A stretch of 64,000 nt of DNA from Arthrobacter sp. MN05-02 (GTDB lineage: Bacteria; Actinomycetota; Actinomycetes; Actinomycetales; Micrococcaceae). Shown here piece by piece: positions 1-8,445 of this stretch (position 1 is the stretch's first letter; every line of letters starts with the position of its first letter). Under the pieces are notes generated by a model. It did no database searches and had not been told where the DNA came from. It worked only from the letters and a program-made list of their open reading frames with translations. The stretch lies in contig AP018697.1 in the NCBI GenBank assembly GCA_004001285.1, forward strand, positions 3,410,001-3,474,000. Reading direction: 5' to 3'. The position numbers were made by a program, and so were the translations under genes.

Positions 1-1
1 C

Positions 2-418
2 CACCACGGCGTCTACACGAGCACTGACCGCGGGGACTCCTGGCAGTCGATCGCCGAGGGTCTGCCGGCGGACTTCGGCTTCGTGATGCTCTCCCATCCG
101 CACCGGAGCGGAACGGCCTGGGTCATCCCGCTCAAGGCCGACGGCGAGCGCATCCCGCCGGAGGGGCATCTCCTGGTGCACAGGACGGACGACGGCGGTG
201 CGACCTGGGAGGCGAGCTCCGCCGGCCTGCCCGAGGCGGACTTCAACGCCGTCCTCCGCGACGCCGCCTGCGTCGACACCGCGGACGTTCCGGGCGTCTA
301 TTTCGGGACACGCGGCGGAGCCGTCTACGCGAGCGCGGACGAGGGACGCACCTTCCGGGAGGTCGCGAGCCACCTCCCTGATGTGCTCTCCGTCCGCGCC
401 GCGGTCGTTCCCACCTGA
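2..418 (+). CDS. C-terminal part of a BNR-repeat beta-propeller protein (cut by window edge)
   Basis: The frame is open from the window edge, so only the last 138 residues are seen. Three Asp-box (BNR) motifs are visible, STDRGDSW, RTDDGGATW and SADEGRTF, spaced as in blades of sialidase-like or photosystem-assembly-like beta-propellers. No catalytic set, signal peptide or anchor lies in the visible part, so no substrate can be named; automatic labels such as exo-alpha-sialidase would be over-reading. The stop is 12 bases before a MoaD/ThiS-type gene on the same strand, which suggests a two-gene unit (inference). Confidence 0.75.
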   Translation, partial: HHGVYTSTDRGDSWQSIAEGLPADFGFVMLSHPHRSGTAWVIPLKADGERIPPEGHLLVHRTDDGGATWEASSAGLPEADFNAVLRDAACVDTADVPGVYFGTRGGAVYASADEGRTFREVASHLPDVLSVRAAVVPT

Positions 419-430
419 CAGGAACGCACC

Positions 431-718
431 ATGGCCGCCGTGACCGTCCTCATCCCCACGCTCCTCCGCCCCTACGTCGACGGACGGAGCGAGGTCCGGC
501 TGGATGTGCCGGAGACCGCAGACGTGTCGGCACTGCTCGACGGGCTGGGCGCCGGACGTCCGCTGCTGGATCAGCGGATCCGTGACGAGACCGGAGCGCT
601 GAGGCGCTACGTGAACATCTACGTCGACGGCGAGGACGTGCGGCGCCTGGACGGGCTCGGGACCGCCGTGCCGCCGGGCGCGACGGTCCTGATCATCCAG
701 TCGGTCGCCGGCGGCTAG
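431..718 (+). CDS. MoaD/ThiS family sulfur-carrier-like protein
   Basis: A 95-residue protein with the length, beta-grasp pattern and C-terminal Gly-Gly (ending SVAGG) of MoaD/ThiS proteins. In that family the terminal glycine is adenylated and thiocarboxylated to carry sulfur for molybdopterin, thiamin or other cofactors. The pattern VNIYVDGEDVR followed by PPGATVLII is typical. No moaE, thiG or E1-like activating enzyme is next to it, so its pathway is unknown. It sits 12 bases after the propeller gene and probably shares its transcript; AGGAACGCACC before the ATG can serve as ribosome binding site. Confidence 0.8.
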   Translation: MAAVTVLIPTLLRPYVDGRSEVRLDVPETADVSALLDGLGAGRPLLDQRIRDETGALRRYVNIYVDGEDVRRLDGLGTAVPPGATVLIIQSVAGG

Positions 719-889
719 GACGGTGCGGGCCGTAACACGGAGTTAACGGTGCCCGCCGGGTGCTGGAAACGTGCCGCTGCCTACCATGGCTGAGCGCCGC
801 ATGCCATCCCGGTTCCGCACCCACCCCTCGTGCGGCCCGGGCCCCGTCCCTCGGGCATGTGCAGGCGCCATCACGGAAACGGACCTCCC

Positions 890-2179
890 ATGGATTCTGG
901 AAACGTCGCTTGGATTCTTGCCAGCGCCGCGCTCGTCTGTCTGATGATCCCGGCCCTGGCCCTGTTCTACGGAGGAATGGTCGGCTCCCGCCGCATCCTC
1001 AACATGATGATGATGTGCTTCGGCGGGGCCAGCCTCGTCGCCGTGCTGTGGGTGCTCTTCGGCTACTCGATGGCCTTCGGCGCCTCGGTGGGCGGTCTCG
1101 GGCTGATCGGGGACGTCACCGAGTACGCCGGCCTCGGTCAACTGCTGGCCGAGGACCCCACCGCCTCGATACCGCCCATCCTGTTCGCCGCATTCCAACT
1201 GTTCTTCGCCTGTGTCACGACGGCGCTGGTCGCCGGTGCCGCTGCGGGCCGCATGAAGTTCGGGGCCTGGATGATCTTCGCCGGCGCCTGGGCCACCCTG
1301 GTGTACTTCCCGATCGCCCACTGGGTCTTCGCCTTCAGTTCCGAGGACGGTTCCGTGGTGGGTGGATGGATCGCCAACAACCTCGGTGCCATCGACTTCG
1401 CCGGCGGTCTGGCGGTCCACATGAACGCGGGCATCGCAGCCCTTGCCCTCTCGCTCGTCCTGGGCCGCAGCCACGGCTGGCCCACCGCGGACCACGCCAA
1501 ACCGCACAGCCGGCCGCTCGTCCTCGTGGGAGCCGGGCTCCTGTGGGTCGGCTGGTTCGGCTTCAACGCAGGGTCCGCCCTGTCCGCGGGCCAGTCCGCG
1601 TCGGTCGTCTTCCTGAACACGGCCGTCGCCGCGTCGGCCGGACTGCTCGCATGGGCGCTCGTGGAGAGGTTCAGGCACGGCGCCGCCACCAGCATGGGTG
1701 CGGCTTCCGGCCTGATCTCCGCGCTCGTCGCCATCACCCCGGCCTGCGGTGCCGTGAGTCCGGTGGGCGCCCTCGCCATCGGTGCGATCGCCGGAGCGGT
1801 CTGCTCCCTCGGGATCGAACTCAAGTTCCGGCTCGGTTTCGACGACTCCCTCGACGTCGTCGGCGTGCACCTGATCGGCGGAATCCTGGGCACCCTGCTC
1901 ATCGGATTCTTCGCCACCGAAGACGCCCCCAACGGCGTCTCCGGCCTCTTCTACGGCGGCGGGTTCGACCTGCTGGGGATCCAGGCGCTCGCCACCGTGG
2001 CTGTCCTGGCCTACTCCTTCGGAGTCACCTGGGTCATCGCCCAGATCATCCAGCGCACGGTGGGTCTCCGCATCGAGCAGGAGGACGAACTACGTGGCAT
2101 CGACATCTCCGCCCATTCCGAGTTCGCCTACCTGACGGACGAGGATCCCGTGGACCTCGGGGCACCGCCGCGCCCGTAG
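890..2179 (+). CDS. amt: Ammonium transporter (Amt/MEP family)
   Basis: A 429-residue membrane protein from the chosen ATG. The alternative in-frame start 60 bases upstream adds 20 Arg/Pro-rich residues that do not look like Amt. It has about eleven hydrophobic segments, the Amt signature DFAGGLAVHMNAG and the second pore histidine in VVGVHLIGG, so both twin histidines of the conduction pore are present. Amt proteins are trimers that pass ammonium or ammonia across the inner membrane. No glnK or glnD follows, unlike the common amt-glnK pair, so PII control would have to act from elsewhere. Transcription ends at a strong hairpin after the stop; the next gene is convergent. Confidence 0.95.
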   Translation: MDSGNVAWILASAALVCLMIPALALFYGGMVGSRRILNMMMMCFGGASLVAVLWVLFGYSMAFGASVGGLGLIGDVTEYAGLGQLLAEDPTASIPPILFAAFQLFFACVTTALVAGAAAGRMKFGAWMIFAGAWATLVYFPIAHWVFAFSSEDGSVVGGWIANNLGAIDFAGGLAVHMNAGIAALALSLVLGRSHGWPTADHAKPHSRPLVLVGAGLLWVGWFGFNAGSALSAGQSASVVFLNTAVAASAGLLAWALVERFRHGAATSMGAASGLISALVAITPACGAVSPVGALAIGAIAGAVCSLGIELKFRLGFDDSLDVVGVHLIGGILGTLLIGFFATEDAPNGVSGLFYGGGFDLLGIQALATVAVLAYSFGVTWVIAQIIQRTVGLRIEQEDELRGIDISAHSEFAYLTDEDPVDLGAPPRP

Positions 2180-2229
2180 CCAGTCCAATCCGCTTCCTCC
2201 ATCGCCAGGAGGTGGACCGGGCCGTTCAT

Positions 2230-2267
2230 GCCAGTGGCAGGGAATCCGTCGAGACCCTGCCACTGGC
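2230..2267 (+). terminator. Hairpin terminator after amt
   Basis: A perfect 13-bp stem (GCCAGTGGCAGGG with its complement) closes a 12-base loop, starting 50 bases after the amt stop. There is no clear T-tract, which is usual in high-GC actinobacteria. Confidence 0.75.
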
Positions 2268-2299
2268 GCTTCGCCAAGAGGACGACCACCCGGATCCGG

Positions 2300-2333
2300 T
2301 ATCCGCGTTCCCGGCCGGCCGGGAACGCGGATA
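2300..2333 (-). terminator. Long perfect palindrome between convergent genes, probable terminator of the acetyltransferase gene
   Basis: The two 17-base arms (TATCCGCGTTCCCGGCC and its exact complement) meet with no spacer. The palindrome lies just beyond the stop of the minus-strand acetyltransferase gene and beyond the amt terminator, so it can stop transcription from either side. Confidence 0.65.
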
Positions 2334-2361
2334 CGGCGGTCCCGGGCCGGTCGGGGCGCGG

Positions 2362-2736
2362 TCAGGGCCGCAGGACGTTCAGCTGCGCGAGGGATGCGTC
2401 CGGCCCGACGGCGGCGATGCCATGCACGCGTGCCCACGAGATCAGCTCCCGGGTGATGGCCTGGGAGACGCCCGACCAGCGGGCGTAGGGCAGCACGTAG
2501 ACGGAGTCGACGTCCGCCCGCAGCGCGTCCACGAGCCGTAGCCCGCCGCAGCCGACCGGCTGTCCGGTGGCCAGCACGTAGGCGATGAGGAAGACGGCGA
2601 TCCGGTCGCCGTCGTCGTCCGTCGCTTCAGACGCGCCCGGCGCGTGGCCCCTGTTCGTCTCGGCCCGCAGCGCTTCCCGCAGCCCCATGGCTACCGGGTT
2701 GGTCCACGGAACCTGTCGAACCCTCAGCGTCTGCAT
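2362..2736 (-). CDS. Small GNAT-family N-acetyltransferase-like protein
   Basis: A 124-residue protein from an ATG preceded by a clear AGGAGG. A longer in-frame reading adds a basic, non-homologous-looking leader. The stretch VDSVYVLPYARWSGVS resembles GNAT motif A, where a beta-strand is followed by the acetyl-CoA loop R-x-x-G-x; the loop here is degenerate and the protein is shorter than a full GNAT domain (about 140-150 residues). Substrate unknown. It is a single gene, convergent with amt. Confidence 0.6.
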   Translation of the reverse strand: MQTLRVRQVPWTNPVAMGLREALRAETNRGHAPGASEATDDDGDRIAVFLIAYVLATGQPVGCGGLRLVDALRADVDSVYVLPYARWSGVSQAITRELISWARVHGIAAVGPDASLAQLNVLRP

Positions 2737-2886
2737 GGCAGCCTCCTGTGCACTCGGTGTGCTCCCCAACGTTATGGGCCTCCGGTTTCGCCCGTATTTC
2801 CGGCCGTGGAACACTCTGTAGCGACGACGCACCGGTGCCGGAGGAGATCCGGCCCGACCGCTCCGACAGCACCTGCGCGCCCGACC

Positions 2887-4428
2887 TCAGGTCCGGAAAC
2901 GCACCCCGGATCCCGGCGGCAACTGCGCGGCACGGTCCAGATCGCCGGAAACCACGACGGCGATCACCGGGTAGCCTCCCGTGACCGGGTGGTCGGCGAG
3001 GAACAGGACCGGCAGACCCGACGGCGGCACCTGCAGGGCGCCCGGCACGGTCCCTTCGCTCGGGAGTTCCCCCTGCCGGCTCCGCTGCAGCGGAGGGCCG
3101 TCGAGCCGCAGGCCGATGCGGTTGGACTGCGACGTCACCGTCCAGTCCGTGCCGCACAGACGGTCGAGGCCGCCGGCGTCGAACCAGTCGGCCCGGGGGC
3201 CGGGGATCACGCGCAGGATGGCCGGCGAACGGGATTCCCGCGGGATCTCCGCATTCCCGACCGTCGAACCGATTGCCGGTGGTCCTACCGGGAGCGCGGT
3301 GCCCGCCACGAGGGCGGGCGGCCCCAGTCCGGACATCGAGTCCGTGGAACGGCTGCCCAGCACCTCGTCCACCGCGAATCCGCCGCGCACGGCCGTGTAC
3401 GTCCGCAATCCCGACGCCGGCAGCGACTGCCGCAGCACCTCGCCGTCCCGCAGGAGGAAAGGGGCGCCGAGCGACGGCGAACGCTCCCGCCCGTCAGGCC
3501 TGGAGATGGTGAGGTCCACCGCCGCACCGCTGACGGCCAGCACCTGGTCTCCCGCCGCCTCGAGCACGAGTCCGCCGTTGAGGCTCTCGATGGCGGCACA
3601 GCCGCCCGCATTGCCCACGAGCCTGTTCACCTGCCGCAGCGCGGCACGGTCCAGCGCCCCTGCTCCCGCTACGCCCAGTGCCATGAGTCCGGGCCGGCCG
3701 AGGTCCTGCAGCGTGCTGTGGAGACCCGGCGCGACGACGGTCAGCCCCTGGCTTCCATCGGACGCCCCGGGTGACGGGTCGACGGGGGCGTCGGCTGCCC
3801 GGACGGGGATCTCGACCAGCTCCCGGACCGGGGTGAACTGCACGCGGTTGCCGGGCCGGATCAGCGCGGGCTCGGCACGGGTGGGCTCCCACAGGACCGA
3901 GTCGGTGCGCCCGATCAGCTGCCAGCCGCCCGGCGACCGGCGCGGGTAGACGGCCGAGAACGTCCCCGCCAGTGCCACCGAACCGGCCGGGACGGCGGTG
4001 CGCGGCGAGACCCTGCGTGCCACCTCGAGCCGCGGATCCCCGCCGGTGAGGTAGGCGAAGCCCGGCGCGAAACCCCCGAAGGCCGCGACCCACGGTGTTC
4101 GCGTGTGGGCCGCGACGACGGCCTCCTCGCTGAGTCCCGTCAGCAGGGCCACCTCGGCGAGATCCGCGCCGTCGTACCTCACCCCGATGGTGACCAGCGT
4201 GTCCTCGCGCTCGGCGGGCAGCGACGGGTCGACGGAGCGGAGCCGGGCGGCGAGCACCGCCACCTGCCGCGCCTCCTGCACCGTGACGAGGACCGTGCAG
4301 GCGGCCGCGACGACGTCCACCTGGCCCTCGACCGGGTCCGCCTGCAACTGCGCCTGGACACTGAGCACCTCCGGCAGGCCGGGCAGTTCGATGAGCAGCC
4401 CGTGGTCGCCGACGGGCCGGAGCGTCAT
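2887..4428 (-). CDS. pxpBC: 5-oxoprolinase subunits PxpB and PxpC fused in one protein
   Basis: A 513-residue protein joining two families usually coded separately. Residues 1 to about 215 match PxpB/KipI (AFGGFAPGFAYLTGG, then RRSPGGWQLIGRT). Residues from about 225 match PxpC/KipA, beginning LTVVAPGLHSTLQDLGRPG. With PxpA these subunits hydrolyse 5-oxoproline (pyroglutamate) to glutamate using ATP. The start is the ATG 28 bases after the pxpA stop. The same two domains also occur fused in urea amidolyase-type enzymes, but the pxpA neighbour and the lack of a biotin carboxylase domain favour 5-oxoprolinase. Confidence 0.9.
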   Translation of the reverse strand: MTLRPVGDHGLLIELPGLPEVLSVQAQLQADPVEGQVDVVAAACTVLVTVQEARQVAVLAARLRSVDPSLPAEREDTLVTIGVRYDGADLAEVALLTGLSEEAVVAAHTRTPWVAAFGGFAPGFAYLTGGDPRLEVARRVSPRTAVPAGSVALAGTFSAVYPRRSPGGWQLIGRTDSVLWEPTRAEPALIRPGNRVQFTPVRELVEIPVRAADAPVDPSPGASDGSQGLTVVAPGLHSTLQDLGRPGLMALGVAGAGALDRAALRQVNRLVGNAGGCAAIESLNGGLVLEAAGDQVLAVSGAAVDLTISRPDGRERSPSLGAPFLLRDGEVLRQSLPASGLRTYTAVRGGFAVDEVLGSRSTDSMSGLGPPALVAGTALPVGPPAIGSTVGNAEIPRESRSPAILRVIPGPRADWFDAGGLDRLCGTDWTVTSQSNRIGLRLDGPPLQRSRQGELPSEGTVPGALQVPPSGLPVLFLADHPVTGGYPVIAVVVSGDLDRAAQLPPGSGVRFRT

Positions 4429-4456
4429 GCCGGCCGGCTTTCCCGGGCCGCCTGCC

Positions 4457-5209
4457 TCAGGCGAATGCACCGACGGCGATCCCGGCGGAGGCGAGCGCCC
4501 GTCGCACCGCTGCCGCCATGGCGACGGCGCCAGGGGTGTCCCCGTGGACGCAGATGCTCTCGGCGGCGATGCGGATGCGGGACCCGTCGACCGCCACCAC
4601 CTCACCGTCGGTCGCCATGCGGAGGACGTGCTCGACGACGTCTGGCTCGTGATGGAGCACGGCCCCGGGCTCACGCCGCGACACGAGGGCGCCGTCGGGG
4701 GTGTAGGCACGGTCGGCGAAGGCCTCGACGACGGTGCGGAGTCCGGCCTTCCGCGCCTCCGCCTCGATGACCGTGTTCGGCAGCACCAGCAGCGGCAGCG
4801 TCCCGTCGACCTCGCGCACCGCCCGCACCACCGCCCGCGCCTGCCGCTCGTGCACGGCGATGGTGTTGTACAGGGCGCCATGGGGCTTCACGTATCTCAC
4901 GGCCGTACCGGCCGCGCGGGCCAGGGCCTGGAGCGCGCCGATCTGGTACACGACGTCGTCGGTCAGCTCCGCCGGGGCGACGTCGATGAAGCGCCGGCCG
5001 AAGCCGGCCAGGTCACGGTAGCCGGGGTGTGCGCCGACCGTGGCGCCGGCGGTGGCGGCTGCGGCACACGTGGTCCGGATCCCGGTGGGATCACCGGCAT
5101 GGAACCCGCAGGCGACATTCACGCTCGAGACCGACTCGATGATGCGTGCGTCGTCGCCGAACGTCCAGTTGCCGAAGGATTCGCCGACGTCGCTGTTCAG
5201 GTCGATCAT
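4457..5209 (-). CDS. pxpA: 5-oxoprolinase subunit PxpA (LamB/YcsF family)
   Basis: A 250-residue protein with the family hallmarks [13 protein letters not shown] at the N-terminus, [26 protein letters not shown] and VKPHGALYN. PxpA acts with PxpB and PxpC to open the 5-oxoproline ring, a damage product of glutamine and glutamate that is also released from gamma-glutamyl peptides. It is first in a two-gene operon with the fused pxpBC, the complete enzyme set. The LamB/YcsF family was once misnamed as lactam utilisation. Confidence 0.93.
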   Translation of the reverse strand: MIDLNSDVGESFGNWTFGDDARIIESVSSVNVACGFHAGDPTGIRTTCAAAATAGATVGAHPGYRDLAGFGRRFIDVAPAELTDDVVYQIGALQALARAAGTAVRYVKPHGALYNTIAVHERQARAVVRAVREVDGTLPLLVLPNTVIEAEARKAGLRTVVEAFADRAYTPDGALVSRREPGAVLHHEPDVVEHVLRMATDGEVVAVDGSRIRIAAESICVHGDTPGAVAMAAAVRRALASAGIAVGAFA

Positions 5210-5285
5210 GTGCCCCCACCTCCCGTGGTCCAGTCCAGCATGCCGGACGATGGCGCTGCACGACGATCCTGCCCCGTGGCGTGGG

Positions 5286-5546
5286 TCAGGGCTCGGAACG
5301 GAAGCCCGTCAGCTTGTGCGACCCGTCGCAGTACGGCTTCAGCACGGATGCTCCACACCGGCAGAGCGCCACCGTCCGCCGGGTGCGGGGCAGGGCCTCG
5401 CCGTCCGCGCCGACGAGTTCGAAGTCCCCCCGGACGAGCAGTGGGCCGTTGGGGCAGGCGACGACGGAGACCGGAGCCGCCTTGCCGGAGCCGAGTACAC
5501 GCTCCGGCACCGGACCGGGGGCCGCAGGAGTGATGCCGGAGCTCAC
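5286..5546 (-). CDS. CDGSH iron-sulfur domain protein
   Basis: An 86-residue protein with the complete CDGSH pattern [16 protein letters not shown] (three Cys and one His), which binds a redox-active, acid-labile [2Fe-2S] cluster. I chose the GTG at 5546 because it forms a 4-base GTGA overlap with the stop of the upstream gene, the usual sign of translational coupling; an ATG 48 bases further up would lengthen the overlap. It is the second gene after the iron-containing heme-oxygenase-fold enzyme, so the two probably exchange electrons or iron (inference). Confidence 0.85.
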   Translation of the reverse strand: MSSGITPAAPGPVPERVLGSGKAAPVSVVACPNGPLLVRGDFELVGADGEALPRTRRTVALCRCGASVLKPYCDGSHKLTGFRSEP

Positions 5547-6577
5547 GATGCCATCGATTCCGAGGCACGCAGCGACGATCGGCCGGCTTCCCACGCAGCC
5601 ATGATGTGGACCGTCATGAGGGTGTCGACCGCCAGCCCGGCGGCGGCTCCGAACAGCACGTCCTGCAGCAGGCGCGGATCCGATTCGACCAGTCCGCCCG
5701 CCATGTCCCGCCCGGCGATCTGCTCGTGCACGGCGTCGGCCTCGACGTGTTCGTCGAAGTACTCGAGGGCGTCCTCGCCGTAGCCGTGGCGCTTGAAGCC
5801 CCGCGAGTACAGCCGGTTCGGCTGGGACGACGTCATCTCGTAGGCGGCGAGGTGCCCGACGATCGCCCCACGGAGCCGACGGTTGAGGCCGAAGAGCGAC
5901 ATCAGGTTGTTGGTGGCCAGCGTGATCGCCGGGACCTTGTCGAGGTAGGCGCCGTAGGTGTCATCCATCCCGAGTTCGCGCATCGTCCGGGCGAAGAGTG
6001 CCGAGTGCATGCGCGCCGGCAGTCCGTTCCCGTACTCGTCCGCCTGGATCTCCACCAGGGCTGCTTTCGCCCGGCCCGCCAGCCTCGGGATCGCGAACGT
6101 GTGCGGGTCGGCTTCCTTGAGCTGGTAGACGGACTTGTGCACGAGGAACTCCCGCAACTGGTCGTTCGTCGCGGACCTGGCCACGAAGCGGGACATGCTG
6201 GGGCCGGAGTCCTCCCCGGTCATGCGGAAGAGTTCCGCGCAGACGGCGTCGCGGGTCGCTCCGGGCAGCTCGGGCAGGACGACCTCGTCGCGCACCCGGT
6301 GCTCGAAGGCAGCCTCGATGCGATGCCGCACCCTCAGCAGGTCCGGATTCCACTCCCAGTCGTCTCCCGCACCGTCGATGCCGCTGTAGTGCAGCTCGTA
6401 CATGCAGAAGAGAGCGAGTTGGAGGTCGTCGTCGTACAGGATGTCGGGCGTCCCGTCAACCGCCGCCCCGACGAGCGCATCCAGCCGCTCCAGGGAGTCC
6501 TGCCCGGACTCCGCGGTGCCGGACACGATGGCCAGGACAAGGGCACTGATCTCTCCGCGCGGGAAGGGCTGCTGCAT
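5543..6577 (-). CDS. Iron-containing redox enzyme family protein (heme-oxygenase-like fold)
   Basis: A 344-residue, mostly helical protein. It matches the actinobacterial iron-containing redox enzyme family (PF14518-type, heme-oxygenase-like diiron fold): acidic and histidine residues are spread over several helices, for example EALHYSG-like ELHYSGID, IQADEYGNG, EYFDEHVEADAVHE and a late TLMTVHIMAAWEAG. The metal ligands are inferred from these E/H pairs, not proven. The start is the ATG at 6577 with AGAGG upstream; the frame stays open further up but is Arg-rich there. A TAAGCGTACTT site lies 55 bases upstream. The CDGSH gene follows with a 4-base overlap. Confidence 0.8.
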   Translation of the reverse strand: MQQPFPRGEISALVLAIVSGTAESGQDSLERLDALVGAAVDGTPDILYDDDLQLALFCMYELHYSGIDGAGDDWEWNPDLLRVRHRIEAAFEHRVRDEVVLPELPGATRDAVCAELFRMTGEDSGPSMSRFVARSATNDQLREFLVHKSVYQLKEADPHTFAIPRLAGRAKAALVEIQADEYGNGLPARMHSALFARTMRELGMDDTYGAYLDKVPAITLATNNLMSLFGLNRRLRGAIVGHLAAYEMTSSQPNRLYSRGFKRHGYGEDALEYFDEHVEADAVHEQIAGRDMAGGLVESDPRLLQDVLFGAAAGLAVDTLMTVHIMAAWEAGRSSLRASESMAS

Positions 6578-6631
6578 CGAGGACCTCTTCTGTTCGTCGT
6601 ACCTGCGCCATCGAACCGGAGCAGTGATGCT

Positions 6632-6642
6632 AAGCGTACTTC
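6632..6642. promoter_or_regulatory. Candidate operator, TAAGCGTACTT
   Basis: One copy of the palindromic motif shared by the stress cluster, 55 bases upstream of the iron-containing redox enzyme gene. It differs from TAAGCATGCTT by two inner bases. Confidence 0.5.
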
Positions 6643-6684
6643 GCTTCTGCCCGTGCGGTGGTGCACAGGCCGGAGGTCCCCGCA

Positions 6685-6739
6685 CCGGACGACGCCGGGC
6701 CGGCGAGCACGGGTGCCCGCCGGTCCGGCGTCGTTCCGG
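6685..6739 (-). terminator. Strong hairpin after the DUF4383 gene
   Basis: A stem of about 19 bp with one or two bulges (GACGACGCCGG pairing with CCGGCGTCGTTCC) lies about 50 bases beyond the stop of the minus-strand DUF4383 gene. It separates that unit from the next gene. Confidence 0.65.
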
Positions 6740-6789
6740 CCCCAGGGCGCTGACGCCTCGGGGCCTCCTGTCGTCGAGGAGTCGCGACC

Positions 6790-7248
6790 TCAGGCGCGTC
6801 GCGTCGTACGGTTCCCGCGGTTGAGCGCGAGGGCGAGGCCGATCATTCCCACGGCCAGCAGGAAGTGCAGCCAGTTGTCCGCCGAGTTGACCGGCACGAA
6901 GTTGGCGGCCGACTCCTGGCCGATCACGAGTCCGTAGATCCACAGGATGGCGTAGATGATCCCGCCGCCGAGGAGGTACGAGCGCGCTCCCGACACCGTC
7001 CTCGACATGGCGAGGCCGGCGACGCCGAAGAGCAGGTGGACGATGTTGTGCAGGATCGAGACCTGGAAGATACCGAGCAGCATCGCCTCGGACTGGTGGC
7101 CCGCGAACATCATCGTGCTGTAGTTCGAGGTGATCCCCGGGATGAACCCCAGGATCCCGACGAGCAGGAAGACGACGCCCACGGCCTGCGCAGCGCGTTG
7201 CAGAGTGGTGCGGCCGCTCTCCACCGTGCGGTTGTTCGTATTTGTCAT
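6790..7248 (-). CDS. DUF4383 four-helix membrane protein
   Basis: A 152-residue protein with four hydrophobic segments, the conserved start of which reads VGVVFLLVGILGFIPG, followed by HNIVHLLFGVAGL. This is the actinobacterial DUF4383 family, of unknown function, often found near catalases and other stress genes. The ATG has AGGAGATCG in front. It lies 32 bases after the manganese catalase gene on the same strand, so the two form an operon, closed by a strong hairpin. Confidence 0.88.
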   Translation of the reverse strand: MTNTNNRTVESGRTTLQRAAQAVGVVFLLVGILGFIPGITSNYSTMMFAGHQSEAMLLGIFQVSILHNIVHLLFGVAGLAMSRTVSGARSYLLGGGIIYAILWIYGLVIGQESAANFVPVNSADNWLHFLLAVGMIGLALALNRGNRTTRRA

Positions 7249-7280
7249 GACGATCTCCTTTCCTTCGGGTGATGCGATGG

Positions 7281-8162
7281 TTACTCGCGGTTCAGCTTGT
7301 CCTGCACGGTGCCGGCCATCTTCTCGACGGTGTTCGGGATCTCCGTGGTGCCGTAGAAGCGTGAGTCCGGGTGCGTCGCGGGCGGCATGGGGGCACGGGT
7401 GGTGGGACCTTCGTGGTAGGTGAACTCCCCCTTGCCGTCGGGCGTCGGCCCGGCCGCCCAGCTGCCCTCGGAGGCGGTCTTGCCGTCCGAGAAGTTGAGG
7501 TACTGGTAGGAGACCTCCCTGGCTTCCTTCTTGAGCGGGAAGTTGCTCGGCACGGGGAGTTCCTCCAGCTTCGATTCCTGGAGTTCGCGGGCTGCCGCGA
7601 TCCACTGGTTCTGGTGCATGGTGTCGCGAGCCAGGAGGAAGGACAGCATGTCCCGCACTCCGTGGTCGTCCGTCATGTGGTACAGGCGTGCGACCTGCAG
7701 ACGGCCCTGCATCTCGGCGTTGGCATTGGCCGTGAAGTCGGCCAGCAGGTTGCCGCTGGCCGTGACGTAACTGCCCTGCCAGGGGTTGCCCATGCTGTCC
7801 ACCGGCCGGGCGCCGGCACCGGCGACGATCGCATGCTGCATGTCCGTCCCGCCGAGCACGGCCGCGATGGCCGGATCGGACTGCACCGCGTCCTCGGTGA
7901 TCCCGAGGGGGGCCTTCTCGAGGAGCTGCGCGATCATGGTCGCGAGCATCTCCACGTGGCCCATCTCCTCCGCCCCGATGCCGAACAGCAGGTCACGGTA
8001 CTTGCCCGGGATGTGGGCATTCCACGCCTGGAAGCTGTACTGCAGGGCCACGGTGATCTCACCGTACTGGCCACCCAGGACCTCCTGCAGCTTGCGCGCA
8101 TAGATGGCGTCCGGCTTGTCCGGGCTGGCCTTGTACTGAAGCTCTTGCTTGTGGAAAAACAC
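7281..8162 (-). CDS. Manganese catalase
   Basis: A 293-residue protein of the dimanganese catalase family, which breaks hydrogen peroxide down to water and oxygen without heme. The expected ligands can be read at Glu35, Glu66, His69 (in GAEEMGHVEM), Glu150 (NAEMQGR) and His183 (DTMHQNQW), close to the positions in the Lactobacillus enzyme. It starts at GTG with GGGGAGGG upstream. It heads an operon with the DUF4383 gene and faces the LEA-like/holin-X/DUF3618 operon across a shared region with two palindromic motif copies, so both sides are probably controlled together. Confidence 0.95.
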   Translation of the reverse strand: MFFHKQELQYKASPDKPDAIYARKLQEVLGGQYGEITVALQYSFQAWNAHIPGKYRDLLFGIGAEEMGHVEMLATMIAQLLEKAPLGITEDAVQSDPAIAAVLGGTDMQHAIVAGAGARPVDSMGNPWQGSYVTASGNLLADFTANANAEMQGRLQVARLYHMTDDHGVRDMLSFLLARDTMHQNQWIAAARELQESKLEELPVPSNFPLKKEAREVSYQYLNFSDGKTASEGSWAAGPTPDGKGEFTYHEGPTTRAPMPPATHPDSRFYGTTEIPNTVEKMAGTVQDKLNRE

Positions 8163-8280
8163 TGGTGTTTACCCTCCCCACGTCGGGCCCTTCCCGGGTA
8201 GGTCCGCTCCTTCTGGAAGCGGCCGCAGGCAGGCCTCTTGATCCGACGCTAACCGTGCGCCTAGGATTTCCGGAAGATAC

Positions 8281-8292
8281 TAAGCGTACTTA
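8281..8292. promoter_or_regulatory. Candidate operator, TAAGCGTACTTA
   Basis: First of two motif copies in the divergent region between manganese catalase and the LEA-like operon. The outer arms TAAG/CTTA pair exactly; the centre is asymmetric. Confidence 0.55.
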
Positions 8293-8337
8293 TTTAGAGG
8301 TTGCACGATCTGGAGAAAGGACTTGCGCCGTCGAATG

Positions 8338-8349
8338 TAAGCATGCTTA
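8338..8349. promoter_or_regulatory. Candidate operator, TAAGCATGCTTA (perfect palindrome)
   Basis: Second motif copy, a perfect 12-bp palindrome 57 bp from the first. It is the best match in the window to the shared motif. Confidence 0.6.
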
Positions 8350-8445
8350 GCTTCAGTGATAAGTCCAGCACGACATGCCGGACCGTCGCATCGAGAACAC
8401 GATGGAGCGTCCGCTTTAACGGCAATATCAACGTTAGGAAGAACC

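Noticed and set aside
743..1932. Long minus-strand open frames opposite amt
   Set aside because: Low-complexity Glu/Gly/His- or Ala/Thr-rich translation without family likeness; amt is clear on the plus strand.
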